Source: Lachnospiraceae bacterium (GTDB taxonomy: Bacteria > Bacillota > Clostridia > Lachnospirales > Lachnospiraceae). Taken from it: a DNA stretch of 6,377 nucleotides. A model generated the notes under the pieces. It had not been told where the DNA came from, ran no database searches, and saw nothing but the letters and a program-made list of their open reading frames with translations. The DNA is taken from assembly GCA_024695225.1 (NCBI GenBank), contig JAILIO010000006.1, positions 1-6,377 on the forward strand, in the 5' to 3' direction. Below are positions 1-5,848 of this stretch, piece after piece; positions within the stretch are counted from its first letter, which is position 1; each line of letters starts with the position of its first letter. Made by a program: the position numbers and the translations under genes.

Positions 1-2
1 TA

Positions 3-338
3 CGGATACATCCGGTAGTAGCGTTCGCATGCGTGATCCTTGCAGCGCTCATCATTTCCGGAGTATACCGGTGTCCCTTCAGGCTCATCTTCTCTTTCCC
101 CTGCCCTTTTTGCGGGATAATAAGGGCTTCTACCTGTGTGATCCACGGAGACTTTAAAACGGCATTCCATTTTCATCCACTCTGGCCTTTGATAACTGCG
201 GGCGTATTGATCTACATCCCATACAGGCTTGGGATCATAAAGATCCCTGACAGGATATTTAACGCAGGAGCCGCCGTGATCGGCGCTCTTATCCTCATAT
301 GCTATGTCATAAGGATCATGACCGGCACGCTGGTTTGA
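3..338 (+). CDS. DUF2752 family membrane protein, 5' end outside window
   Basis: The reading frame is open from the left edge to a TGA at 336-338, giving 111 residues without a start. The key feature is a Cys-Pro-Phe-Cys-Gly-Ile-Ile-Arg segment followed by an amphipathic stretch ending in HPLW. This matches the CPxCGxTR-type signature of DUF2752, a family of small inner-membrane proteins of unknown function. Three hydrophobic segments are visible: one before the Cys motif (VILAALIISGVY), one after it (LITAGVLIYI), and one near the C terminus (AAVIGALILICYVI). A GTG at 33 could be read as a start, but no Shine-Dalgarno sequence precedes it and the frame continues upstream as hydrophobic protein, so the true start is probably outside the window. 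The two cysteines suggest metal or redox chemistry, but that is inference. The last codons lie inside an imperfect 40-bp tandem duplication. Confidence 0.75.
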   Translation, partial: RIHPVVAFACVILAALIISGVYRCPFRLIFSFPCPFCGIIRASTCVIHGDFKTAFHFHPLWPLITAGVLIYIPYRLGIIKIPDRIFNAGAAVIGALILICYVIRIMTGTLV

Positions 339-380
339 ATGTATTGTCATGGGGATCTTGACCGGCACATTACCGTGAAT
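301..380. repeat. Imperfect 40-bp tandem duplication over the DUF2752 stop codon
   Basis: Positions 305-328 and 345-368 match at 21 of 24 bases with an offset of exactly 40. The flanks also match (GAATG at 337-341 and 377-381, each preceded by T and containing TGA). The first copy holds the last codons and stop of the DUF2752 gene; the second is intergenic. Because 40 is not a multiple of three, the second copy is in another frame relative to the gene. It reads as an old local duplication with about 30% drift outside the core. Confidence 0.65.
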
Positions 381-422
381 GGTTTATACTCTGACATTTT
401 CAACTCCTTATTCTCATCATAT

Positions 423-443
423 AGAATTTTGTCTCTAAATTCT
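423..443. repeat. AT-rich inverted repeat upstream of the apt promoter
   Basis: AGAATTT at 423-429 and AAATTCT at 437-443 are perfect complements separated by 7 bases. No T-tract follows directly, so it is a poor intrinsic terminator. It sits 17 bases before the -35 box of the apt promoter and could be a protein-binding site. It could equally be chance in AT-rich sequence. No other terminator is visible between the DUF2752 gene and apt. Confidence 0.3.
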
Positions 444-460
444 GATAATTTATCTAACCC

Positions 461-488
461 TTGAAATCAAATACAGTTGTGCTAATAT
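461..488 (+). promoter_or_regulatory. Sigma-A type promoter of apt
   Basis: A TTGAAA -35 box (461-466) is followed after 16 bases by TAATAT (483-488). The -10 is preceded by TG plus one base (480-482), an extended -10 arrangement. The predicted transcript start near 495 leaves a leader of about 45 bases before the apt start codon. No riboswitch-like structure fits in that leader. Confidence 0.6.
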
Positions 489-539
489 TTATATGTGTTG
501 CAGATAACCAGGTATCACAGTCAGAGACAGGAGTAAAAA

Positions 540-1064
540 ATGCTTAACCTTGACGATTACATGATAAGTATACCAGACTTTCCGGAACCGGGCATAATAT
601 TCAGGGACATCACCGGAATCCTCCACGATGCCGATGCATTTCACGAAGCCATCGATCAGATGGCAGAAAAAGTAAAAGACCTTGAATTTGACAAAGTGAT
701 CGGCGCCGAGTCCAGGGGATTTATCCTGGGAAGCCCCATCGCCTATAAACTGAACAAGCCATTTGTGCTTATAAGGAAGAAAGGAAAGCTTCCCCGTAAA
801 ACGATATCCACAAAATATGATCTGGAATACGGCTCTGCGGAGATAGAAATGCATGCCGACGCCATAGAACCCGGGCAGAAAGTCCTTCTGGTGGATGACC
901 TGCTGGCCACAGGCGGCACCCTTAAAGCTTCCGCAGACCTTATTGAGAGAGCCGGCGGCATAGTTACCGGGATTGTTGTCCTTGTGGAACTTGCAGGCCT
1001 TAAGGGACGTGATAAACTGGACAAGTACAGAATGGACTCCTGTATAGTTTATTCAGGCAAATAA
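540..1064 (+). CDS. apt: Adenine phosphoribosyltransferase
   Basis: This cytoplasmic purine-salvage enzyme joins adenine to phosphoribosyl pyrophosphate to make AMP and pyrophosphate. The 174-residue product is full length for the family (about 170-180). The PRPP-binding loop VLLVDDLLATGGT lies at residues 115-127 with the two acidic residues D119-D120. The ESRGFILG segment (57-64) and RKKGKLP (79-85) are typical Apt core elements, and Y93 is in the flexible loop (YDLEYG) that closes over the active site. The ATG at 540 is supported by AGGAG at 529-533, 6 bases upstream. The gene has its own promoter (461-488) and terminator (1081-1126), so it looks monocistronic. In many clostridia apt sits next to recJ or relA; neither is present here. 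No missing residue or frameshift is seen. Confidence 0.96.
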   Translation: MLNLDDYMISIPDFPEPGIIFRDITGILHDADAFHEAIDQMAEKVKDLEFDKVIGAESRGFILGSPIAYKLNKPFVLIRKKGKLPRKTISTKYDLEYGSAEIEMHADAIEPGQKVLLVDDLLATGGTLKASADLIERAGGIVTGIVVLVELAGLKGRDKLDKYRMDSCIVYSGK

Positions 1065-1080
1065 ATACTTGAACAGACTG

Positions 1081-1126
1081 AAAACCTCCCGGGATGCGGC
1101 GTCAAACCGTTTTCCGGGAGGTTTTT
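1081..1126 (+). terminator. Intrinsic terminator of apt, probably bidirectional
   Basis: A 12-bp perfect stem (1081-1092 with 1114-1125, core ACCTCCCGG/CCGGGAGGT) encloses a 21-base loop, and the right arm runs into TTTTT (1122-1126). Because the left arm starts with AAAA, the opposite strand also reads hairpin plus TTTT. It can therefore end the convergent dehydrogenase transcript, whose stop codon is 83 bases away. The stretch from 1127 to 1208 holds nothing else I can name. Confidence 0.88.
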
Positions 1127-1208
1127 AAATTGCATATCATTTTAAATATCGAAGCAACAGATCCGTATTTTATGTTATAAGACATTAAACCGTGGCACTA
1201 AACTATTA

Positions 1209-2186
1209 TCAATACCCCACTGCTCTGTCAACACCGCTTGGAAGATCTTTGCCTTCGGTGTATGCTTCCAGATTCTCCAAAAACAGCCCCACATTTCTGT
1301 GACGGGTATAGTCCAGATCGAGCCAGCCTGCGGAGTGGGTGGTTATTATCAGATTCTTGGTTTCCCATATGGGATCGTCCTGAGGTATGGGCTCAACCTC
1401 GAACACATCCAGTCCTGCGCCCTGGATCTTCCCGTTGTTCAACGCATCACAGAGAGCCTTCTGGTCTATGGAATTACCCCTTCCCACATTCACGATGAAT
1501 GCGTTCTCGGGAAGAAGGGAAAGCCTCTTTGCATCCATAAATCTATCCGTCTCTTCAGTGCCCGGAAGGGACATAAAGAGGATATCCGTATCAGGCAGGA
1601 CGCTTTCAACCCTGTCACAGCTTACAACCATATCGTAAAGGTCTTTATTATTCTCTTTAAGCTTGCCGCTCCTGTTTACGCCCACGATGATCTCCGGGTC
1701 AAAGCCCTTGATCCTCTTTGCATAATTGTTTCCGATGTCTCCGGTGCCCAGGAGTGTGACCCGGCTGCCGCATACCGAATTATAGGAAAGATCATGACTC
1801 CAGATGCGGTCTCTTACCCTCTCCTGGTATCTCTTCATATTCCTCACAAGATCCAGTGTGAGCATCATGCCGTGTTCTGAAACAGCGACCCCAAAAGCCC
1901 CGGAGGATCCGGACAGGAGACAGCCCTCAGGCAGCACACCGGGCTCCAGGAAATTGTTCACACCCGCAGACATGGCGTGAAACCATTTTAATCTGTTAAG
2001 AGAAGTACCTGATGACAGAACAGCCGGGCCTCCGTAGATCACTTCCGCCTCTTCAAAACCCTCAAATCCGTCACCATCGGCAAAGATCACCTCATATCCC
2101 AGTTTTTCAGCACCCTCCCTAAGGGTCTTCCGGTCATTCTCATCCAGCACCTTAAGATCTACTGCTACTCTTTTCTTTTCTGACAT
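1209..2186 (-). CDS. D-2-hydroxyacid dehydrogenase family oxidoreductase
   Basis: The 325-residue product belongs to the NAD(P)-dependent D-isomer 2-hydroxyacid dehydrogenase family, which interconverts 2-oxoacids and D-2-hydroxyacids. The nucleotide-binding glycine motif LLGTGDIG lies at 145-152. The catalytic set is complete: Arg236 (NVGRG), Glu265 (VFEVEP) and His284 (TTHSAG). After the second Rossmann strand the protein has VGVNRS (168-173), with no acidic residue where NAD-specific members carry Asp, so NADP(H) preference is a reasonable inference. The pattern is closer to the GhrA/YPL113-like hydroxypyruvate or glyoxylate reductase branch than to SerA, since there is no ACT domain. The exact substrate cannot be told. 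The ATG at 2186 has GGAGGA at 2193-2198, with about 7 bases spacing. The upstream tRNA unit ends in a terminator, so this gene should have its own promoter, but I see no good -35/-10 pair between 2187 and 2278. Confidence 0.9.
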   Translation of the reverse strand: MSEKKRVAVDLKVLDENDRKTLREGAEKLGYEVIFADGDGFEGFEEAEVIYGGPAVLSSGTSLNRLKWFHAMSAGVNNFLEPGVLPEGCLLSGSSGAFGVAVSEHGMMLTLDLVRNMKRYQERVRDRIWSHDLSYNSVCGSRVTLLGTGDIGNNYAKRIKGFDPEIIVGVNRSGKLKENNKDLYDMVVSCDRVESVLPDTDILFMSLPGTEETDRFMDAKRLSLLPENAFIVNVGRGNSIDQKALCDALNNGKIQGAGLDVFEVEPIPQDDPIWETKNLIITTHSAGWLDLDYTRHRNVGLFLENLEAYTEGKDLPSGVDRAVGY

Positions 2187-2278
2187 ATCGATTCCTCCAT
2201 TCTGTAAGAACGACTGAAACCCCTGACAGTGTCTGCTATCTTTGATCTGTGACCCGCCCTGGGAACAACATATTATGT

Positions 2279-2316
2279 AAAAAAATCCTGAAAGTCAAAC
2301 CATCGACCTTCAGGAT
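2279..2316 (-). terminator. Intrinsic terminator of the tRNA-Met unit
   Basis: Reading the minus strand, GATCCTGAAGGTC-type and GACTTTCAGGAT-type arms pair over 12 positions (2305-2316 with 2285-2296, one G-U). An 8-base loop separates them and a run of seven T follows (2285-2279). It begins 8 bases after the tRNA 3' end, so it is clearly placed to end the tRNA transcript. It also insulates the dehydrogenase gene from read-through. Confidence 0.9.
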
Positions 2317-2323
2317 CTTTCAA

Positions 2324-2397
2324 TAGCGAGGGGGAGACTCGAACTCTCGACACCGCGGGTATGAACCGCGTGCTCTAGCCAGCTGAGCTACCTCGCC
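2324..2397 (-). tRNA. tRNA-Met (anticodon CAT), elongator type
   Basis: A 74-base cloverleaf folds on the minus strand. The acceptor stem is GGCGAGG/CCTCGCT with G1-U72 wobble. The D arm is GCTC/GAGC, the anticodon stem CGCGG/CCGCG with loop TTCATAC, the variable loop GTGTC, and the T arm GAGAG/CTCCC with loop TTCGAGT. The discriminator is A73. The anticodon is CAT. An initiator tRNA is unlikely, because the three consecutive G-C pairs (GGG/CCC) next to the anticodon loop and the unpaired first acceptor position are absent. The TTCATAC loop is the usual elongator-Met form, not the CTCATAA loop common in tRNA-Ile2. The CCA end is not encoded (TTG follows), so it must be added enzymatically. 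One T-stem position is an A-C mismatch (second pair). Confidence 0.93.
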
Positions 2398-2412
2398 CTA
2401 AACAACTTCGTA

Positions 2413-2441
2413 ATTATATTTCAGAACCCCTGAATTGTCAA
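2413..2441 (-). promoter_or_regulatory. Perfect consensus promoter of tRNA-Met
   Basis: On the minus strand, TTGACA (2441-2436) and TATAAT (2418-2413) are separated by exactly 17 bases, a full consensus sigma-A promoter. The -10 ends 15 bases before the mature tRNA, giving a short 5' leader for RNase P. This fits a strongly expressed stable-RNA gene. Confidence 0.9.
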
Positions 2442-2520
2442 GTCTTTCCACTGAAACTCATGAATGGCTGTTTTTCACTGTGATCAGCTGTCATCATCAC
2501 CTGTTGATCGCCTGTGTGAA

Positions 2521-2689
2521 GCTTATCCGGGCGGCAACACACTTATGGGGATTGGCATTTCATTTACCCCACTTAACAATGCACTTATCCGGAAGGTATT
2601 TCATTTATCCGCATAACAGCAAATATATCCGAGAGGCATTTCATTTATCCCGCTTAACAATGCACTTATCCGGGAGACATTTCAATTTC
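2521..2689. repeat. Degenerate array of alternating ~20-bp units after pcrA
   Basis: Read on the minus strand, about nine units of 20-22 bp follow one another. Most start with CGGATAA and carry a TGnnnTG-like core. Two types alternate: A (CGGATAAGTGCATTGTTAAG) and B (CGGATAAATGAAATgCCTyt), giving a B-A-B-A-B-A-B-A order with a worn last unit. Type A occurs twice without change at 2572-2591 and 2653-2672. A 21-base identity runs 81 bases apart. A and B agree at about 12 of the first 15 positions, so the pair looks like a diverged dimer that was then amplified as a 40-42-bp unit. It fills most of the roughly 300-bp gap between the tRNA promoter and the pcrA stop codon. I see no gene in that gap and no classical terminator for pcrA. 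Function is unknown. Confidence 0.8.
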
Positions 2690-2695
2690 TTGCAG

Positions 2696-4966
2696 TCAGT
2701 CTGCCTTCTCGAGCTTTGCAAATCCCGCATACATAACCTTCCTGCCGGATCCGTCGAAATCAACCGTCACCTTCGTATCTCTGGGGCCCGGCACCATCTC
2801 AACCACTGTACCTTCACCGAAGAGCCTGTGCCTCACCCTGTCACCCGGCTTATAGTCGATGCTTCCTGATGCAGATGCGGGTTTACCCGCGCTATACGGC
2901 TTTGCAGGGCTGTATGGCTTTGCAGGACTATACGGTTTAGCTGAACCGGCTGCCGGCCTTGCAGGCACATCATCAAATATATCGTCAGTTATGGCAGCAG
3001 GTCTAAGCCTGCTCCTGTGCCCCGCAAATATGCTTTCCCCTGTAGAGTCCAGCAGTTCATCCGGGATCTCATCGACAAACCGGCTCACGGGAAAAGCATT
3101 GTATTCCCCGTTTACAAGCCTTGTGGCGGAATGCGTCAGTGTAAGGGAATCCATAGCCCTGGTGATTCCCACATACATGAGGCGGCGTTCCTCTTCCATA
3201 TCCGAACTGTCCGGAGAAGCAAGGCTCTGCTGACCAGGGAAAAGACCGTCGTCCAGCCCTATGATATACACACAGGGGAATTCAAGCCCCTTGGCGCTGT
3301 GGAGGGTCATGAGAAGCACCCTGGGAGTCCCCTCTTCCAGTTCATCCAGGTTGGTCATCAGGGAAACCTCTTCAAGGAAACTGCTCAGGGAGACTTCTTC
3401 ATTTTCCTCCTCAAAAGCCTCCATCTTGGAAATAAGTTCCCCCACGTTCTCGAGCCTGTCCCGGGCTTCCTCTTCTGATTCTGCCTCTATCTTGTTCCTG
3501 TAATCTATATCTTCAACGATCATGGCGGCGATATCAGAAAGCCCCATTTCCGGAAGGTGGGATCTCCATTTTTCAACCATGCCGGTGAATGCTTCTATCT
3601 TTTTAAGTGCAGCCCCGGAAACTCCGGGTATATCCTTTGCAGCCAGAAGGGCGTCATAAAAACCTATTCCCTTTTCGGCAGCATATTCCGAGATACGGCC
3701 CTCAGTGGTCTTGCCTATGCCTCTCTTCGGCACATTCAGTATACGGGCTGTTGAAATGTCGTCACGGCCGCTGTCCACAGTCCTTAGATATGCCAGGATA
3801 TCCTTTACCTCCCTGCGGGAATAAAAACTGACCCCTCCCACAAGATTGTAGGGTATCCCTTCCTCCACCAGATGATCTTCTACCATACGGGACTGGGCGT
3901 TTGTCCGGTAAAGCACCGCAAAGTCGTCAAGGGAAGCCCCTTTCCCTGCTTTCCGGATGATATCCTCAACGACGAATCCGGCCTCCTCACGGGAATTCCC
4001 AAATTCACGGAATCTTACCTTCTCTCCCTGTCCTTTGTCAGTCCAGAGATTCTTGTCCCTGCGCTCATAATTGTTCTTTATGACTGCATTTGCAGTGTCC
4101 AGTATATACTGAGTGGACCTGTAATTCTGCTCAAGCCTGACCACATAGGCGTCATTGTAGGTGTTCTCAAAGCTTAGGATGTTTTTTATATCTGCCCCTC
4201 TGAACTTGTAGATAGACTGGTCATCGTCACCCACAACGCACAGGTTCCGGTATTTTGAAGCGAGCAGACTCACCATTTCAAACTGTACAGCGTTTGTATC
4301 CTGATACTCATCCACCATTATATATCTGAAACGTTCCTGCCAGTTTTCCAGAACATCAGGGTTTTCCCTTAAAAGTTTTACGCAGTTGATCAGAAGATCG
4401 TCAAAATCCATGGCATTGTTTTCCAGGAGTTTCTTCTGATATCTCCTGTAGGCTTCTGCCACGGATTTCCAATAGAGATCATATCCCCTTTCATCCTCAA
4501 ATTCATCAGGGGAAATAAGATCGTTCTTTGCTTTGGATACGGCGTTCAGCACATTTTTCGGGCGGAAATTGCCCGGTACATTCTTCATGCCGTCTATGAC
4601 CTGCTTCATGAGACGTTTTGAATCGTCCGTATCATAGACAGTGAAGTGGTGATCAAACCCAACCCGTTCAGGTGTCCTTCTCAGCATCCTTACACAGGTT
4701 GAATGAAAGGTTGCCACCCATACAGCTTCAGATCCCATCCCCACCAGGTTATTCACCCTCTCCCGCATCTCACCTGCGGCCTTGTTGGTAAATGTGATGG
4801 CCATTATATTCCAGGGTTTGACATTCTTTTCCCGGATGAGATAAGCTGCCCTGGTGGTCAGGACTCTGGTCTTTCCGGATCCCGCACCTGCAAGGATCAG
4901 GACTGGACCTTCAGTATGGAGTACAGCATCCCGCTGTCTGTCATTTAAACCGGTTAAAAGATCCAT
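2696..4966 (-). CDS. pcrA: ATP-dependent DNA helicase PcrA (UvrD/Rep family)
   Basis: This superfamily 1A 3'-5' DNA helicase acts in nucleotide excision repair, in clearing RecA and RNA polymerase from DNA, and in replication of some plasmids. All motifs are present in order: Q motif LNDRQRDAV (7-15), Walker A AGAGSGKT (26-33), motif Ia ITFTNKAA (57-64), Walker B VDEYQDTN (218-225), motif III VVGDDDQSIYKFRGAD (244-259), motif IV EQNYRST (279-285), motif V TLHSAKGLEF (554-563) and motif VI RRLMYVGITRA (594-604). The C terminus has the tudor-like domain (about 705-753, PGDRVRHRLFGEGTV), known in PcrA to bind RNA polymerase. A linker with three SAKPYS/PAKPYS repeats (675-692) precedes it. Length 756 is normal. 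The ATG at 4966 lies one base after the TGA of the upstream LytM-like gene, with no good Shine-Dalgarno sequence, so translation is probably coupled. The two genes share a promoter near 5733-5767. Confidence 0.97.
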   Translation of the reverse strand: MDLLTGLNDRQRDAVLHTEGPVLILAGAGSGKTRVLTTRAAYLIREKNVKPWNIMAITFTNKAAGEMRERVNNLVGMGSEAVWVATFHSTCVRMLRRTPERVGFDHHFTVYDTDDSKRLMKQVIDGMKNVPGNFRPKNVLNAVSKAKNDLISPDEFEDERGYDLYWKSVAEAYRRYQKKLLENNAMDFDDLLINCVKLLRENPDVLENWQERFRYIMVDEYQDTNAVQFEMVSLLASKYRNLCVVGDDDQSIYKFRGADIKNILSFENTYNDAYVVRLEQNYRSTQYILDTANAVIKNNYERRDKNLWTDKGQGEKVRFREFGNSREEAGFVVEDIIRKAGKGASLDDFAVLYRTNAQSRMVEDHLVEEGIPYNLVGGVSFYSRREVKDILAYLRTVDSGRDDISTARILNVPKRGIGKTTEGRISEYAAEKGIGFYDALLAAKDIPGVSGAALKKIEAFTGMVEKWRSHLPEMGLSDIAAMIVEDIDYRNKIEAESEEEARDRLENVGELISKMEAFEEENEEVSLSSFLEEVSLMTNLDELEEGTPRVLLMTLHSAKGLEFPCVYIIGLDDGLFPGQQSLASPDSSDMEEERRLMYVGITRAMDSLTLTHSATRLVNGEYNAFPVSRFVDEIPDELLDSTGESIFAGHRSRLRPAAITDDIFDDVPARPAAGSAKPYSPAKPYSPAKPYSAGKPASASGSIDYKPGDRVRHRLFGEGTVVEMVPGPRDTKVTVDFDGSGRKVMYAGFAKLEKAD
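2891..2944 (-). repeat. Three 18-bp coding repeats in the PcrA linker
   Basis: Three consecutive 18-base units (2927-2944, 2909-2926, 2891-2908) encode SAKPYS, PAKPYS and PAKPYS. They lie in the disordered linker between the helicase core and the RNA polymerase-binding tail. The second and third units differ at only two bases or so, which points to recent slippage or duplication. Copy number may vary between strains. Confidence 0.85.
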
Positions 4967-4967
4967 T

Positions 4968-5702
4968 TCAACCGTCTATCTGCATGAGAGTCAGAGGATC
5001 CACAGGCTGTGAATCCTTATAGATATTGTATGCAACTGATTTTGTATTGGTACCGGTGATAAAGAGGATATCGCCTCTGTCCACCTCGTCCCCTTCCTTT
5101 ACCATGGGATCGCTGCCGTTCCTGTAAACACTGGAATAGCCGTTTCCGTGATCGATGACAACACAGTGGCCGTAAACAGAGTCAGCGATCACCTGGGTGA
5201 CCGTGCCTGAGCCTGAGGCCAGAATGCTGGTGCCGTCATCCGCTTTGAAGGTGATGATCATATTCTCGTCGGGTTCAGTATAAGATGTGGATGCAGAGAG
5301 AGGAAATCCCGTCGGGATATGGGCATCCTCGTCCTCTTTCTCCTGGAGTTTCTCCCCTGCGACTTTTTCATTTACGGTATTGGAAAGAGCTGTGATCTTG
5401 CCGCTCTGTGTGGATATGGTCTCATCCATAAGTGACATTTCCGTCTCCATGGATGCGATATCCGCCATCAGGCTTTCATTGGTATCCCTGAGTTCTCTGT
5501 TCCTGCCTGCAGACATGAACAGGCATACGATAAAAACTATCAGCGCAACAAAAAGCCCTCCGCCGATGCCGAGAAGCACCTGGGCAGTTTCCTGATTTAT
5601 GCTCATCTGGCGGACCCTGCCTGACTCGGAATCCACGAAGAGCATCAAATGAAAGGAGGGAAATCTCTTTTTTTTATTTTGTTCAGGCTTATCCTGCTCC
5701 AT
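4968..5702 (-). CDS. Membrane-anchored M23/LytM-fold protein, catalytically degenerate
   Basis: The 244-residue product has a short basic cytoplasmic N terminus, one transmembrane helix (about 42-64), a heptad-like segment likely to form a coiled coil (about 66-118) and a C-terminal M23/LytM fold (about 131-240). The fold is recognised from GTSILASGSGTVTQV, YGHCVVIDHGNGYSSVY, VKEGDEVDRGDILF and QPVDPL in the expected order. Active M23 peptidases bind zinc through an HxxxD pair and an HxH motif. Here these positions read approximately N147/T151 and S222-V-A224, and the usual catalytic His after the YxxxY strand is N195. It is therefore probably not a hydrolase but a structural or regulatory protein, as known for EnvC-like LytM factors and for some SpoIIQ proteins. 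The ATG at 5702 is chosen because GGAGG (5708-5712) sits 5 bases upstream; the in-frame TTG at 5714 overlaps that ribosome binding site. It is co-transcribed with pcrA. Confidence 0.85.
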   Translation of the reverse strand: MEQDKPEQNKKKRFPSFHLMLFVDSESGRVRQMSINQETAQVLLGIGGGLFVALIVFIVCLFMSAGRNRELRDTNESLMADIASMETEMSLMDETISTQSGKITALSNTVNEKVAGEKLQEKEDEDAHIPTGFPLSASTSYTEPDENMIITFKADDGTSILASGSGTVTQVIADSVYGHCVVIDHGNGYSSVYRNGSDPMVKEGDEVDRGDILFITGTNTKSVAYNIYKDSQPVDPLTLMQIDG

Positions 5703-5707
5703 CTGTA

Positions 5708-5712
5708 CCTCC
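5708..5712 (-). promoter_or_regulatory. Ribosome binding site that fixes the LytM-like start
   Basis: Minus-strand GGAGG lies 5 bases before the ATG at 5702. An in-frame TTG at 5714 would place this motif inside the coding sequence, so the downstream ATG is the supported start. Confidence 0.85.
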
Positions 5713-5732
5713 AAAAAAAATATCCAATAAAT

Positions 5733-5767
5733 TTTATATAATTATATGCATATATGTCAAGTGTCAA
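5733..5767 (-). promoter_or_regulatory. Promoter region of the LytM-like/pcrA operon, doubled -35 box
   Basis: Two TTGACA hexamers occur 7 bases apart on the minus strand (5767-5762 and 5760-5755). The first pairs with TATAAT at 5746-5741 (15-base spacer), the second with TATAAA at 5738-5733 (16-base spacer). Either or both could be used; the spacers are slightly short of the 17-base optimum. The leader to the ATG would be about 20-30 bases. Confidence 0.6.
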
Positions 5768-5774
5768 AAAACAC

Positions 5775-5803
5775 TTTACTTTTCTCTCCAGTCGTGCTAA
5801 AGT
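5775..5803 (+). promoter_or_regulatory. Extended -10 promoter of csp
   Basis: TTTACT (5775-5780), a 17-base spacer and TAAAGT (5798-5803) with TGC directly before it (5795-5797) form a plausible extended -10 promoter. The transcript would start near 5810, leaving a leader of about 40 bases. This promoter lies back to back with the operon promoter on the other strand, the two -35 regions being under 10 bases apart. Confidence 0.5.
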
Positions 5804-5848
5804 AGCGTCTGTAGTTTATTAACATTGTTTTTGGAGGTAATTATCACA

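Noticed and set aside
489..854. Minus-strand open frame opposite apt
   Set aside because: Antisense to a well-supported gene, without a ribosome binding site or a recognisable domain.
1299..1880. Plus-strand open frame of 193 codons opposite the dehydrogenase
   Set aside because: The opposite strand carries a complete enzyme with all catalytic residues. The plus frame shows no family motif and no Shine-Dalgarno.
2223..2235. CTGACAGTGTCTG imperfect palindrome as operator of the dehydrogenase
   Set aside because: It is short, has a mismatch, and no promoter elements can be placed around it.
2324..2397. Initiator tRNA-fMet or tRNA-Ile2
   Set aside because: It lacks the GGG/CCC anticodon stem and the first-pair mismatch of initiators, and its loop is TTCATAC rather than the usual Ile2 loop.
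2461..2520. Terminator of pcrA at the GATCA/TGATC inverted repeat
   Set aside because: The stem is only 5-7 pairs and no T-run follows it on the minus strand.
2521..2689. CRISPR array
   Set aside because: Units are contiguous 20-22-bp variants with no constant repeat separating unique spacers, and no cas gene is near.
2435..2869. Plus-strand open frame with a repeated peptide (FHL..LTMHLSG)
   Set aside because: The peptide repetition comes from the 81-bp periodicity of the DNA array. The frame overlaps the tRNA promoter and the pcrA 3' end and has no ribosome binding site.
5703..5714. TTG start for the LytM-like protein
   Set aside because: The TTG overlaps the GGAGG that serves the ATG at 5702.
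5825..5848. TTG start for the cold shock protein
   Set aside because: It would put the GGAGG inside the gene and add eight residues not seen in the CspA family.
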